A DNA stretch of 64,000 nucleotides, from the NCBI GenBank assembly GCA_030052745.1, contig JANBVO010000003.1:186001-250000 (forward strand), in the 5' to 3' direction. Within the stretch, counting starts at the first letter, position 1. Each line of letters opens with the position of its first letter. Positions 31,675 to 43,800 of the stretch are shown one piece after another. The translations under genes and the position numbers were made by a program. The stretch comes from Pleurostoma richardsiae. Its lineage: Eukaryota; Ascomycota; Sordariomycetes; Calosphaeriales; Pleurostomataceae. The notes under the pieces were generated by a model. That model saw only the letters and a list, made by a program, of their open reading frames with translations, searched no databases and was not told the DNA's origin.

Positions 31675-32444
31675 ATGGCGCCGCTTTCCTACTCCAAGAC
31701 GGCCAAGGTGCCGCGAAGGTAGAGTCATCCGCATCATCTGCAGCCATTTCAATGCATGCTAACTGGAGTATTACAGACCCTTCGAGGCCGCCCGACTGTC
31801 AGTATTCACCGGCCACTGAGCAGGAGCTTGCCTCTGCTTAAGTCGATTGTGAACGATCCACTGACACAAACACTCCAGGGACTCTGAGTTGAAGCTCGTC
31901 GGCGAGTATGGTCTGAAGAACAAGCGTGAGGTCTGGCGTGTCCAGCTCACCCTGTCCAAGATCCGTCGTGCTGCTCGGTATGCTCGCGTTCCGCCGCTGC
32001 TTGGCCTTGGCAATAATCTAACGTCCTTCTAGTCAGCTTCTTACCCTCGACGAGAAGGACCCCAAGCGTCTGTTCGAAGGCAATGCCCTCATTCGCCGTC
32101 TGGTCCGCGTTGGTGTCCTGGACGAGTCCCGCATGAAGCTCGATTACGTCCTTGCCCTGAAGGTCGAGGACTTCTTGGAGCGCCGCCTGCAGACCTGCGT
32201 CTACAAGCTCGGTCTTGCCAAGTCCATCCACCATGCCCGTGTCCTGATCCGCCAGCGCCACATCCGCGTCGGCAAGCAGATCGTCAACGTCCCCTCCTTC
32301 ATCGTCCGTCTCGACTCCCAGAAGCACATTGACTTCGCCCTGACCTCGCCCTTTGGTGGTGGCCGTCCCGGCCGTGTCCGGAGGAAGAAGGCCAGAGCTG
32401 CCGAGAAGAAGGATGAGGGTGAGGAGGAGGAGGATGAGGAGTAG
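31675..32444 (+). CDS. rps9: 40S ribosomal protein uS4 (S9)
   Basis: Four exons: 31675-31718, 31777-31797 (a 21-nt micro-exon), 31879-31977 and 32033-32444. The introns are 58, 81 and 55 nt. The join gives 191 residues, beginning [37 protein letters not shown]. The S4 RNA-binding fold covers about residues 107-150 ([34 protein letters not shown]). The C-terminus is basic ([16 protein letters not shown]) and then acidic (EEEEDEE). uS4 binds helix junctions at the 5' end of 18S rRNA early in small-subunit assembly and contributes to decoding fidelity. Length and sequence are those expected for the family. Confidence 0.97.
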
Positions 32445-32782
32445 ACACATCACAGAGATATCCTGCTGTGAAGGGATAGCATTGCATGGGCTAGGGATTT
32501 TGGTCTCGGAAAATGGAGTTAATCTGACTCAAGGCGTTTATCCAGTGCTTCAATGGAACGCATCAATGATGACGGATGTACCTGCCCTAACCCTGAGTGC
32601 CAGTGACCGTCGTTCGAACAAACATGGTGCAATAGTGATTATGGCTTCAGTCAACCCTTTGGAAGTACTGTGAGCTGCTGTGCTATTTTCACCTTCATGT
32701 GGGAGGAAATTTTGAGAGCCCTATGACTACGGTAGTGGGAGCTTACGAGTGGAGGTATCATTTGTATTCGAGACTCCAGGCT
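32445..32782. other. Convergent 3' ends of uS4 and SLU7 genes
   Basis: These 338 bp separate the stop codons of two converging genes and hold only untranslated 3' sequence as far as I can see. Confidence 0.5.
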
Positions 32783-34168
32783 CTATACAAGTTCGTCCTT
32801 GCCAAGGAACTTCGCCATAGGATCATTTGCATCCGTCCTTTTCCGTCTGTACGCGTCCAATTCAGCCTCAGAGACACCATCCATGAGTTCTCCTGACGGC
32901 CGGGCCTGCGCCTTCTTATCTTTCGTCTCCTTGACAGGCTCCTCTTCTCTCTCGAGTTCATCTGCCGGTTCCTCGATGAGATCAGCACCGGCTCTCCGCC
33001 GTTCTGCTGCCTCCCAGGCCAACTTTCCTTCCTCCCCGGTGCAGTAACTGTTCTTAATAAAGGAATGACAGCATGCATAACCCCACTGGAAGTTGAACCA
33101 CCAGCTGCCCCATACGGAAGTATGGTTGTTCGTGAAGACATCTTCGGGATATTTGGACCTGGCGGCGGATTTTGGTGCCCCCTTGATGAGTCCCGCCTCG
33201 TCGTACTCGACGAAGGTCTCTGACTCTGTGACGGTCATATCCTTGAGAGCAGCGGGTATCGTCTGCTGGTCCACGCCGTATTTCTCCCGGAGCTCTCTTT
33301 CTCGTTCTGCCTTTTTTCTCTCCGCCTCTTCCCTCTCCTTCTTGCGGTAGAACTCTCCAGCCGTGGGGTTGGCCTGCAAGTGCTGGCTCGTGTCGCCCTT
33401 CTTCTCCTGCGCCTCCCACGCATATCTCGTCGCCTTCTCAAACTCCGCCGCATCCCCCGAAGCCCGCATGTAGCCCTCTTCGGCGAACAGCTCTGCCGCC
33501 TTATCATGTGCCGCGCCCGCGTCCACAATGGACCTCGTCTTCGGATCGTACTTGGCGGACTCCAGGTCCAGGTTCAGCAGGTACTTGGCCGTGTCCTCGC
33601 GCAGCCGCAGCTGCCGCGTCGACGTGGGCTGATGCTTGCTCATGTCGATCTCCTCGGCGTACCTGTCGCCGTCCTCCTGCGTCTCGCCGCTCTCGCCGCT
33701 CTCGGCGGCCTTGCGCGCCAGCGTCTGCTTGCGCAGCTCCTCCATCTGCTCGAACTCCTCGACGTGCTTGCGGTACTCGCGCGGGTCGTAGCCGTTGTAC
33801 TGGTCGCGCTTGGCCGCCCACGACAGCTCCACGTCCTTGACCACCCTGTCTGCCTGAATGTCCTTGCCCGTCCAGCGCGCGCCGACCTTGCGCGGCCGCT
33901 CCAGGCAGTCCTTGGCCTTGTGGCCCATGGCGCCGCAGTTCTCGCAGGCACCCTTGCGCCACTTGGTGGCCGCGGGGCCTGCCTTCCTCCCTCGTTCGTA
34001 GGCCGCAGAGTCCGTTGCCGACTTGTTGTGTAGTCGCTGATGCTCGAGGTAATCGGTCGAGTCGTCATCTCCGAGGGCGGCGTAGAAGGGGCGCTTCTTG
34101 ATGAAGCTCGGGATGTACACGTTCTCCTCCTTGGAGGGCGCCGAAGGCACCTTGTGAGGTTGTGACAT
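32783..34168 (-). CDS. SLU7: Pre-mRNA splicing factor SLU7, 461 aa
   Basis: The start at 34168 gives [15 protein letters not shown], as in fungal Slu7; the open frame extends 24 codons upstream without supporting similarity. A CCHC zinc knuckle (C75, C78, H83, C88 in [14 protein letters not shown]) is followed by the family block [19 protein letters not shown] and [15 protein letters not shown]. Later blocks are [31 protein letters not shown] and [19 protein letters not shown]. Slu7 acts in the second catalytic step of splicing, helping to select the 3' splice site after the branch point with Prp18. It is nuclear. No intron is needed. The SVWGSW block is followed by a shorter linker than the W-Y-D-P form I recall from relatives, so a local deletion is possible. 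It shares a promoter with REV3. Confidence 0.95.
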   Translation of the reverse strand: MSQPHKVPSAPSKEENVYIPSFIKKRPFYAALGDDDSTDYLEHQRLHNKSATDSAAYERGRKAGPAATKWRKGACENCGAMGHKAKDCLERPRKVGARWTGKDIQADRVVKDVELSWAAKRDQYNGYDPREYRKHVEEFEQMEELRKQTLARKAAESGESGETQEDGDRYAEEIDMSKHQPTSTRQLRLREDTAKYLLNLDLESAKYDPKTRSIVDAGAAHDKAAELFAEEGYMRASGDAAEFEKATRYAWEAQEKKGDTSQHLQANPTAGEFYRKKEREEAERKKAERERELREKYGVDQQTIPAALKDMTVTESETFVEYDEAGLIKGAPKSAARSKYPEDVFTNNHTSVWGSWWFNFQWGYACCHSFIKNSYCTGEEGKLAWEAAERRRAGADLIEEPADELEREEEPVKETKDKKAQARPSGELMDGVSEAELDAYRRKRTDANDPMAKFLGKDELV

Positions 34169-34641
34169 CTTGGGCAACGGTGATGGAAGGTTCCTCCAAA
34201 GGATTTTTGTAGACTGACACTCCCGCGCTCTCCCTCTCACGGTGTTAAGAGGTCAAAGACAGGGTTGAATGCAGGATAGTTGCTGGGTAGATCGTTGTGA
34301 ACCTACGCTCAGGCAAGTCACTGCGTTGGTCAGGGAAATTTCCAGAGCCACAGTCCGGAAGCTGTGGCTGGGATAAGTTCTTGATAAGATAAGCGCATCG
34401 TTGACGTGGGGTCACGTGCCGGCGTGTTTAGGTGACGCGAACCGAGGGACGACAGCAAGCTTCACGGCTGTTTATAGCGCGTCCACCCGTGTTCCTTGTC
34501 CGTGTAGACGGACTGATGAATATGAGACGATAATGAGGGCATGCCACTGTTCTCCACCTCGGAGAGGAAGTCCTGTTAGACTTCCTTGCTTCGGCCGCTC
34601 TTTGGTTCTGTCGGAATGACCCTTCCTTTACCACCTCCACC
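34169..34641. promoter_or_regulatory. Divergent promoter of SLU7 and REV3
   Basis: The 473-bp gap between the two start codons contains TTGACGTGG and TCACGTGCC in tandem (34401-34419). These resemble a CRE-like bZIP site and an E-box (CACGTG at 34413-34418). GATAAGATAAGC just before them offers GATA-type sites. Use of any of these is inferred. Confidence 0.45.
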
Positions 34642-37600
34642 ATGGACACCTTCCGGGTCAGGTTGAACTGCATCGATCACTATCAAGGGACGCCGACGAG
34701 ATATGATCCTCGGCTGCGTAATGATGTCCGACCGTCTCAGATCTCCAAAGGCCCAAAGGTCCCCGTGGTTCGGGTCTTCGGCTCGACGGAAACTGGCCAG
34801 AAGGTCTGCGCCCATATTCATGGAGTATTCCCTTACCTCTACATCGAATATACCGGGAGCTTGGCTCCGGAGGATGGTAAGTAACCCTTAATCGCAGGCT
34901 GCTCTTCTTACTCTTTCCTGACTCTATGGATCAGTCGGAGCCTACATCCTGCGGCTGCACCTCTCCATAGACCATGCTCTCGCAGTGAGCTACCGACGCA
35001 ACGACTATAGGGAGACTCCCATGTTTGTTGCCCGGATCACTCTCGTGAAGGGCGTTCCATTCTATGGATACCACGTCGGTTATCACTTCTACCTCAAGAT
35101 CTACATGTACAATCCCGTGTATATGACGAGATTGGCAGATCTTCTACAGCAGGGGGTCATTATGAGTCGAAAATTTCAGCCTTACGAGGCGCACCTGCAA
35201 TATCTTCTGCAGTTTCTGATCGACTACAACCTCTACGGGTGCGACTATCTCGACAGCAGCAGAGTCGTATTCCGTTCTCCGGTCCCCAGGTACGAGGATG
35301 CTGACAACGCCTCTCACCTGTGGCACAGTGAGTCCATTCCGGAGGAGCGTATCACGGACGATTTTTCTTTGCCTCGCGTCAGCCACTGCTCCATCGAGGT
35401 TGATATATGCGTTCGTGATATCCTGAATAGGAAGGCTGTCAAAGAACGCCGTCTCCACCACGATTTCAGGGAGATGAATCAACGCCTTCCTCCAAACATG
35501 AAATTAGTTCCCAGCATGGCGGGCCTGTGGAAAGATGAGACCAAGAGACGGAGAAGACGAATGGGAATCCTCGACCCTCGAAGCAGTCCTTTCCCTCCAG
35601 AAGCACTGGTGTCTATGTCTGCGGACTCCCGCGACTCGCAGCCAACAGGGTGGATTCACGAAGAAGAATATCGAGAGCAAGTTGAGGAGCTGATACACGA
35701 GGAACAAGAAGGCGGTGACGGTTCGCCTGTCTCCTTCGATGATTTCGCCGAACAAAAGCCTCTGGAGCACACAGTCAAAACAACCCTCGAAGCCGTGGAA
35801 GATCTGTATCCAGAGAACCTCTTGCCGTCGCTCGGTCTGTCGCAACCTCTCGCCGACGGTGATCAAATACCTCCCAGTAGTATTGATATCGATGAAAAGG
35901 GCATTCTCAAATTTGGAGACAATGTAGAAGGCGATGAGGACCTCTTCCCGGATGACTCCGATGAGGAACTCATCCGGGAGACAGAACTCGCCGAGCAGGC
36001 TGCTGCAAGGGCTGCACAGGCAGAGCAGGCGGATCCTGAACCACCGCTAAGACGCACCAAGATGACCGTCAACAACCTCGTTGACAAGTCTGAGCTTTTC
36101 GCAAAGGCCAGCCTTGATCCATCAGCCACATCAAGCAGCGTATCAGACACGCCGACCTTCAACAGTCTGCCAAGGGGCATTTGCGCCAGTGGTCAGAAAC
36201 ATGGTATTCTTCCCAAAATGCCTGTTTCGAAGGAGTTTGTGAAGGCCGCGGAGGATGACGGACTCATAAGTAAATACCCACGAGTCCAGGATGACGCCCA
36301 TCGCCTTCAATCCCTCAAGCGTTTAAGGTCCGCAACAGGGGAAAATCTGGATGTCAAGCGTCTTAAGATTGAAATCGAGCCTGCAGGTGTTGAAACAGGC
36401 GACCCAAAGAGACATGATATCAAAGAGCCTGTGCCAAGCCAGACAGCAACCAAGGAAGAGAGGCATGTGAGGTTCCAACCGTCATCTCAACCGCGAAAGA
36501 CCGTAGCTACTGGAAACAGCATTAAGAGGCAACCCAACCAGACGATCGGCTTTCCTGTGGTCAAAGATCCGAATGATCCTACAACCAGACTTCGGTTAAG
36601 TCAGCAGAGTAACTCGCAGCTTAGTGAAGATGATGTTCCTAAGAAGAGCATCTCGTTTGAGCCTATGGCAAAGCCACCCACAGAGCCATCTTCCTCTGAG
36701 TTGGGAGAAGGGCATTCTGGGACGCCATCGTCACCTCCATCGTTCCTGTCACCTACGACCCTTGGGAAGGCCACACCACACTCTTCCCATGATACTTACC
36801 CGGGTTATGGGAGCCTGGTCTGCGTGCTTAACAACCCACCTCCTGCTTCTGAGGTTTGCGCTACCATGCAAGACTACGGCCTGCCCGATGTCATCTACCA
36901 AGACGCCTTCTACAGCAAGGAGAAGGACGTGCCTCCGAGAGCCAGGGAATATGCTGGCCGAGAATTTCGCCTCGAGAGCACTACTCTACCATTCCTTCCG
37001 GAATTCGATCCCGCAGGCCAATCCCCTGCAACCTTTGGTCGGAAGCAGGAAGCGCCACTGGATCGTCGCAAGGCCGAACTTCAATACGAACGGAGGCAAC
37101 GACAGTGCACGCTGAGAAGCTGGGAGATGGCTGAACCGCCCCCGACATTCGATGAAGTCAACGACTGGTGGCTGAAGTTGGGAGAAGACAGCAAGCCCCG
37201 TCACCCCAATTCAGCGGCGCAAACAGTGCCACTTTCCACTCCAGCCCGGCGGAAATTTCTGTCTCAAATCGATGGACCGACTCCTAGGAACAAGCATGGG
37301 TTCAAATACTCTCAGGCCCAGAGTTCCACCAGCGTCCAGCACGAGACGCAGTACATGAGTACCATGAGTCTAGAGGTTCATGTCAACACAAGGGGCACGT
37401 TGGTACCGAATCCAGAGGAAGATGAGGTCCAGTGTATCTTTTGGTGTGTCAGCTCTGATGAACAGCTCCATAATGGCAGCCAATCTTCCGACAGAGCCCT
37501 CTCCGGTGTGGTCGTCTTGTCAGAAGATGGCTCCTCAGCTCAGAAGATCCGAAGCCAAATCAGCACTGCGCTTGTTATGGAAGAATCCTCGGAGCTGGAC

Positions 37601-39919
37601 GTGATGGTTCGTATGGTGGAAATTGTCAGGACTTATGATCCGGACATCCTCACTGGATATGAAGTCCATGGGAGCTCATGGGGTTATTTGATTGAACGCG
37701 CTCGGTTCAAGTACGACTACAACCTTTGTGATGAGTTTTCCCGGATGAAGTCACAATCTCATGGAAGATTTGGCAAAGAAGCCGATCGATGGGGTTTCAA
37801 CACGACCTCGACTATTCGAGTCACTGGCAGGCACATGATCAATATTTGGAGGGCCATGCGAGGCGAGCTGAATCTACTTCAATACACCATGGAGAACGTC
37901 GTCTGGCACCTGCTCCACCGACGGATACCGCATTACTCTTGGCGTACCTTGTCTGACTGGTATACCAAAGGGCGGCCACGGGACTTGAGCAAAGTTCTCC
38001 GGTACTACCTGACCAGGACGCGGCTTGATGTCCAGATCCTGGAGGATAACGAGCTGATTGCTCGCACAAGTGAGCAAGCTCGCCTGCTAGGCGTTGACTT
38101 CTTCTCTGTTTTCTCCCGCGGCTCTCAGTACAAGGTCGAGTCCATTATGTTTAGAATCGCAAAGCCCGAGAACTTCGTGCTCGTCTCCCCGAGCCGGAAG
38201 CAAGTCGGTGGCCAGAATGCACTGGAGTGCTTGCCCCTAGTCATGGAACCGCAGAGCGCGTTCTACAATAGCCCTTTGCTGGTACTGGACTTCCAGAGTC
38301 TTTATCCTAGCGTCATGATCGCTTATAACTACTGCTATTCGACCTTTTTGGGCAGGATTGTCAATTGGTGTGGGACAAACAAGATGGGCTTCACAGAATA
38401 CAAACGACACCAGCGGCTCCTCGAGCTTCTCAGGGACCATATCAACATCGCTCCGAACGGGATGATGTACACCAAAGTGGAGGTTCGGAAGTCGCTTCTG
38501 GCAAAGATGCTTACTGAGATCCTCGAAACAAGAGTCATGGTCAAGAGTGGGATGAAGCAGGACAAGGATGACAAGACACTGCAGAAGCTGCTGAACAACC
38601 GGCAGCTCGCGCTTAAGCTTCTTGCCAATGTCACTTATGGCTACACTTCGGCGTCTTTTTCTGGACGGATGCCATGCTCCGAGATTGCAGACAGCATTGT
38701 CCAGACGGCGCGCGAGACTCTGGAGAGGGCGATAGCATATATCCACTCCGTCGGGCGCTGGGGTGCCGAGGTTGTCTACGGCGACACAGACAGCTTGTTC
38801 GTCTACCTCAAGGGCAGGACACGAGAGCAAGCGTTTGATATTGGCCAAGAAATTGCAAAAGAAATCACGGACATGAACCCGCGGCCCATAAAGCTGAAGT
38901 TCGAGAAAGTGTACCACCCCTGCGTCCTGCTGGCGAAGAAACGATATGTCGGGTACAAGTACGAAAGCCGAGACCAGAAACAGCCCGAGTTCGACGCCAA
39001 AGGCATCGAGACCGTCCGGCGGGACGGCACTCCTGCCGAGCAGAAGATCGAGGAGAAGGCGCTGAAGCTGCTCTTCGAGACGGCCGACCTCAGCCAGATC
39101 AAAGCCTACTTCCAGAAGCAGTGCGAGAAGATCATGCGCGGGCAGGTCTCCATCCAGGACTTCTGCTTCGCCCGCGAGGTCAAGCTGGGCACCTACAGCG
39201 ACAAGGGCCCGCCGCCGCCCGGCGCGCTCATCAGCACGCGGCGCATGCTCGAGGACGCGCGCGCCGAGCCCCAGTACGGCGAGCGCGTGCCCTACGTGGT
39301 CGTCACGGGGGCCCCCGGCGCGCGCCTCATCGACCGATGCGTCGCGCCCGAGGAGTTGCTGGGAAACTCGCACTGCCAGCTCGACGCCGAGTACTACATC
39401 TCCAAGAACCTCATCCCGCCGCTCGAGCGCATCTTCAACCTCGTCGGCGCGAACGTCCGCCAGTGGTACGACGAGATGCCCAAGGTCCAGCGCATCCGCC
39501 GCATCGACCACAGCGCCGGCGGCGGGCTGATGGGCGCTGCCCGCAGGAAGAAGATCACCCTCGAGAGCTACCTCAAGTCGGCGTCGTGCGTCGTCTGCGG
39601 CGCCAAGATGAAGACCTCCGGCGCGGGCGAGGCGCCGTCGCTGTGCTCGCGGTGCCGGCGGGACAGGCCCGGCTCGCTGCTGAAGCTGCAGACGAGGCTG
39701 CGTGCCGAGGAGCAGAAGCTCGCGGACGTGGTCAAGGTGTGCCAGAGCTGCGCGGCGCTGGCGCCCCTGGACGACGTGCCCTGCGACAGCAAGGACTGCC
39801 CCGTGTTCTACACGCGGCAGAAGCAGGCCGCGAGGCTAGGCAGCGAGAGGAGCATCGTCGGGCCGGTGGTGCGGCAGCTCGCTGAGATGGGCGTCGGGAG
39901 GAAGGCGATGGAGTGGTGA
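34642..39919 (+). CDS. REV3: DNA polymerase zeta catalytic subunit REV3, 1739 aa
   Basis: Exons 34642-34876 and 34935-39919 join across a 58-nt intron (GTAAGT, ATCAG) in phase 1. The N-terminal family-B fold begins MDTFRVRLNCIDHYQ, then GVFPYLYIEY and DFLIDYNLYGCDY-like blocks. A long disordered acidic middle (about 250-690) follows, then the decayed exonuclease region without the usual catalytic acids. Polymerase motif A is DFQSLYPSVM starting at D1197, and motif C is YGDTDS at 1360-1365, both intact. The C-terminus has CysA (C1630, C1633 and later pair) and CysB (C1681, C1684, C1695, C1700), the latter the expected 4Fe-4S site that also binds accessory subunits. Pol zeta extends primers past DNA lesions, so this is the translesion and mutagenesis polymerase. 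Length and order of parts are normal for a filamentous fungus. Confidence 0.97.
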
Positions 39920-40871
39920 GGCGGCCGGGGAGAGAGGCGGGATAGTCTGGATTGTACGATGGTGGGCAGGCGTCAGTGGGTTGGATTACCGCGGTGCATG
40001 GTTGGGCATGGGATGTACGGATACTGGGTCGCATTGACGGGACGGAGTTCGGCAGTATGTCATGTATCACGAGAGGCATGAACGGTGCATCCATAGCAAG
40101 GGTCACGACACCACGCCACGATGACGCGGACACAGACTGGTGGTTTTTTTTTTCCAATCTTGAGTCTGATCATTCAATCATCAAAGCCCAACCGCTACAA
40201 GAAGTTATACCACTAGCCCTAACAAAAGCGCACCCTGTCCGTCCGTTTCCCTTCCGTTCTGCGAAGCCAGAAAACCTTCCCGGAGATGTATGGTAACCGG
40301 TCGAGCAACGACAAAACACCCCCGACCAGCATGTAGAGTCCGACAGGGGAAATGCCCAACAAGACAAAGTGTTACAGCCTGAGACGGTATTATTGCGAGG
40401 TCTCCTAGAAGACGCGACGTTGCTTTTTTTTCTTTTTGTTTCCGAGGCCGTCCTGTCGCTTCCGGCACCCATGGCCCGGGAGTGATTTTGCTCCCTTCTT
40501 CGGGATCGAGATCGACTGTACAAGCATGCTCCCCTTCGCAGAATAACGCCAGGTGGCAGGATAGATAGAAGCCCACAGGATTAGGGATGGGTTGCCCGAG
40601 GATGGGCGGATGTAGGTGGATGAAATGCATGGCATTAGGGGAGAAGTGAAGGAGAAACTCATCGACGTCGTAAGAAATTCGAGGCGTGGGGCCACAAAGG
40701 CCCATGACTTTGTGGGAGGGAGACAGATATCAGTGAGTTCTTGATTTGATGCAAGATGCTCCCTCGAGAGAGGGACTGACTAGAAAACGAGCGTATGCTG
40801 CGAAGCAGCTGGGTATGTGCAGTTCTGATCCGTCTTATGGAGAAGGAAATGAATGAATGTTATGGGCAGGG
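39920..40871. other. Convergent 3' flank of REV3 and apsA
   Basis: No gene is supported in these 952 bp. They contain a run of ten T near 40145, polypyrimidine stretches and the untranslated ends of the two converging genes. Confidence 0.5.
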
Positions 40872-43800
40872 TTATGCCCTGGATTTCACGGTTCCCATCG
40901 GTGTTGACGTGGTCGAGGGACCGGCTGGGGTATGTGAATGCGAGTGCGAATGGCCGTGAGAGTGTCGACCTTTCTTGCGGGTCAAGGTGCCAACGTCGTG
41001 TTTACCTGAGGTGAGGACAGTTAGTATGAAGGTGAGATTTAGAAGTAATGAAGACGGATACGTACCATCACAGCAGGCCCTGACGTTCTCCAGCCTGTCG
41101 GCTTCTCTGTCCTGCTGCTCATAGACCATGCGCAAGTCTTCGGCGCTGTCATGCACCTCGCTGGCCTCGTAAATGCTGTGGTCTAGGCCACCTCGACTCC
41201 TCCGGCTGGAGAAAGTGCCCGACGACTTCAAGTACCCGCTAATACGGCCGAGTGTGCCCATCGACGTCCTCTGGGTTGTTGTCCTCTTTTGATGAGTCGG
41301 CGTCAGGGTCGGGATGCTCATGTCCACCTGGATTGGAGCGGGAGACTCGTTCCGAGTAGTGCGCGAGTTATAAGATGACAGCGAAGCCGGCGGCTGGACT
41401 CTCGTACCGGCAGCGGCGCGGCGCCCGTAAGGTGGATTGAACTCGTCCACGTCTTCCCGGGTGATGCTTCCTGCCATGTCCTCAGCGTCCGTCTGCCCTT
41501 CCTCGTTGGTGCGTAGCAACAGGTACGACAGGGCGTTGAACCATGTCTCGTGCCGCTGGCCTGTTGTGCACGTAAACTTGACGGTCCGGCCAGGTGAGAT
41601 GATGACGAGACTCTTGCGGTGCAATCCGGGTGGCATAGGGTTGTCGTCCGTGACGACTCGCACAGCCTCGATAGGCACACTCTTTGCCTTGAGTTCAGCA
41701 CGACCGGCAGTGGACGGATCTCGGTCACTCCAGTAGAGCGTGCGGGTGTATGGATGCACCCAGAAGTATCGCCTATGCCTGTTCTCGGACATCTCACCGC
41801 GACCTGCCTTGCGAGTGTACTTCCACAGGTATTCGCCGATCATGGTTTGAGTGATCGCCTGGATCATGCGCGGGTCAGTATTCGCGCCTAAGCCGTGGGG
41901 ACCCATGCCCATGGGGTCATGTATGTTGAACCTCGTGTCAATCTCTGACACAAAGGACGACACAGACGACTGGCGGCTCCTGACCGTGGTACGGGATGGC
42001 GAGTGGATGTCAGCTGTGCCGTGAGCCGATCCGGTCCTAGCTGCTCGAGGCGTCGGTGTACCCCGGACGGAGGTGACAGATACGGGAGACATCGGCTTCG
42101 GACCACTCGGTGTCCGTGGACGGAGGGCCGGGTTCCTATAAGCGGAAGCAGGGAGTAATGGTGGACCCATGGTGCCAACAGTTCCTTGCCCACCGCTCGA
42201 CGAGCCCGTGCGAGCTGCCTCGATGACCTGCTTATGATTGGGAGGCAACGGAGGCACATCTTGCGTGGACACCCGACCGCTTGCTGAACTGCCCGGCCGA
42301 CGGAGAACGATGTCGGGAACAGACTCAGTCCCAGTATCAACCATCTTGCCCTTGGGTCTCACGACACTGTTCACACTTTCCAGGGACCTTCGTATGCGAA
42401 CAGTGCCTGGCGTACCAATGCTGCTCACCAGACTGTCTGTTTTATGATGTCCAAGAGCACCGCCGGGTGTAGCTTTGGCTATCAGCATCTGATCGATAGC
42501 CTCAGCTGTCAAAGATGTCTGGGCTCCCTGGTCTGTTGTAGCAACGGGTGGCTTCCTCGTAGGCCTTGCATTTGCGTTGGCAGACAGCTCCTTGAGGGGC
42601 CGCTGAGATTCTGGGGTCTCAGACAAGGGCGTGTCGCTAGGCGACTGCCGAGTCTCATCTTCGGCGATGATGGGTGTCGCCGGTGCTTTATCCCTGCTCC
42701 TGCCTAGGACAGTTGCAAAGAGTCCCTGAGTTGGCGTTCGCGGCTGTCCAGCGTCCACAGATCCTTGTTCTTGTGCATCGCGCGGAATTATGAAGGCATT
42801 CCGCTTAGGGTTCTGAGGAGATCCCGGCTCCGTCGCTACGGACTGGATTTCTGAGAATCCCAAAGGAGGAAGAAGAGCTTTTTCGGGAACGAACACCTCG
42901 GGTTCCGTCTCAACCGACTGGATCGTCGTGAATCCTAGTGGGATAGGTATGGCTTCCTCAGGAACGGGTGCCTCTGGTTCTGTCTCAACGGACTGAATGG
43001 CGGCGAAGTCAAGTGGCACGGCTAGCGGTTCTGTTTCCACTGATTGGATCGACGTCAAGACAAGTGAAGGAGGGGTAGGTTCGCGGGGAGCAACCGGCTC
43101 AACATGCTGTGAAGTAATGGAGGACAAAGACATTGGCGGAACGATCGGCTGGGGTTCCGCTTGAGGCTCGATGTCCTCGACACAGATGGCCGAATACGAA
43201 AGAGGCTCCGGCGCAGGGATCGGAACGGGAACGGGAGCGACGATATCCCGCTGTACCGGCTCGGGTTCAGGTTCCGCTACAGGCTCCACCTGTTCGGCGA
43301 AGATGGGCGACACAGACAAGACAGGCGGCAGTGCAGCCGGCTTCTCGACTTCCGCAACTGGCTCAACTTGCTCCGACAGAACGGATGAGAGACCCAGCAC
43401 AGGTGCGGTTATCTCAGGCTCGGCGATAGGCTCGACCTGCTCCGAGAAGACGGACGACACGCTGAGCACCTGTGGAGCTTCTGCCACCGGCTCAATGTGT
43501 TCAGAGACGCAGTTCGATAAGCTCAATACCGGAGGCAGCACAACTGGTGGTTCCGGTTCGGCAATTGGCTCCAAGTCTGCTGTGACGGCTGTCGACACAC
43601 TTAGTGCCGGAGCAGGAGGTGGGGGCTGCTCCGGTTCAAGCACAGGCTCAACCTGCTGGGCCACAATCGAAGAGAACTCCAAGGCGGGCGGCGGAGTGAC
43701 AGGCCGCTCCGGTTCAAGCACCGGCTCCACGTCCTCAAACACGAGGGACGATAAGCTGAGCGAAGGCGGAAGTGGGGAAGATACTTCCCGTTCAGCGTCG

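Noticed and set aside
38237-39511. 424-codon minus-strand open frame inside REV3
   Set aside because: It lies antisense to the conserved polymerase motifs; no independent promoter or family match.
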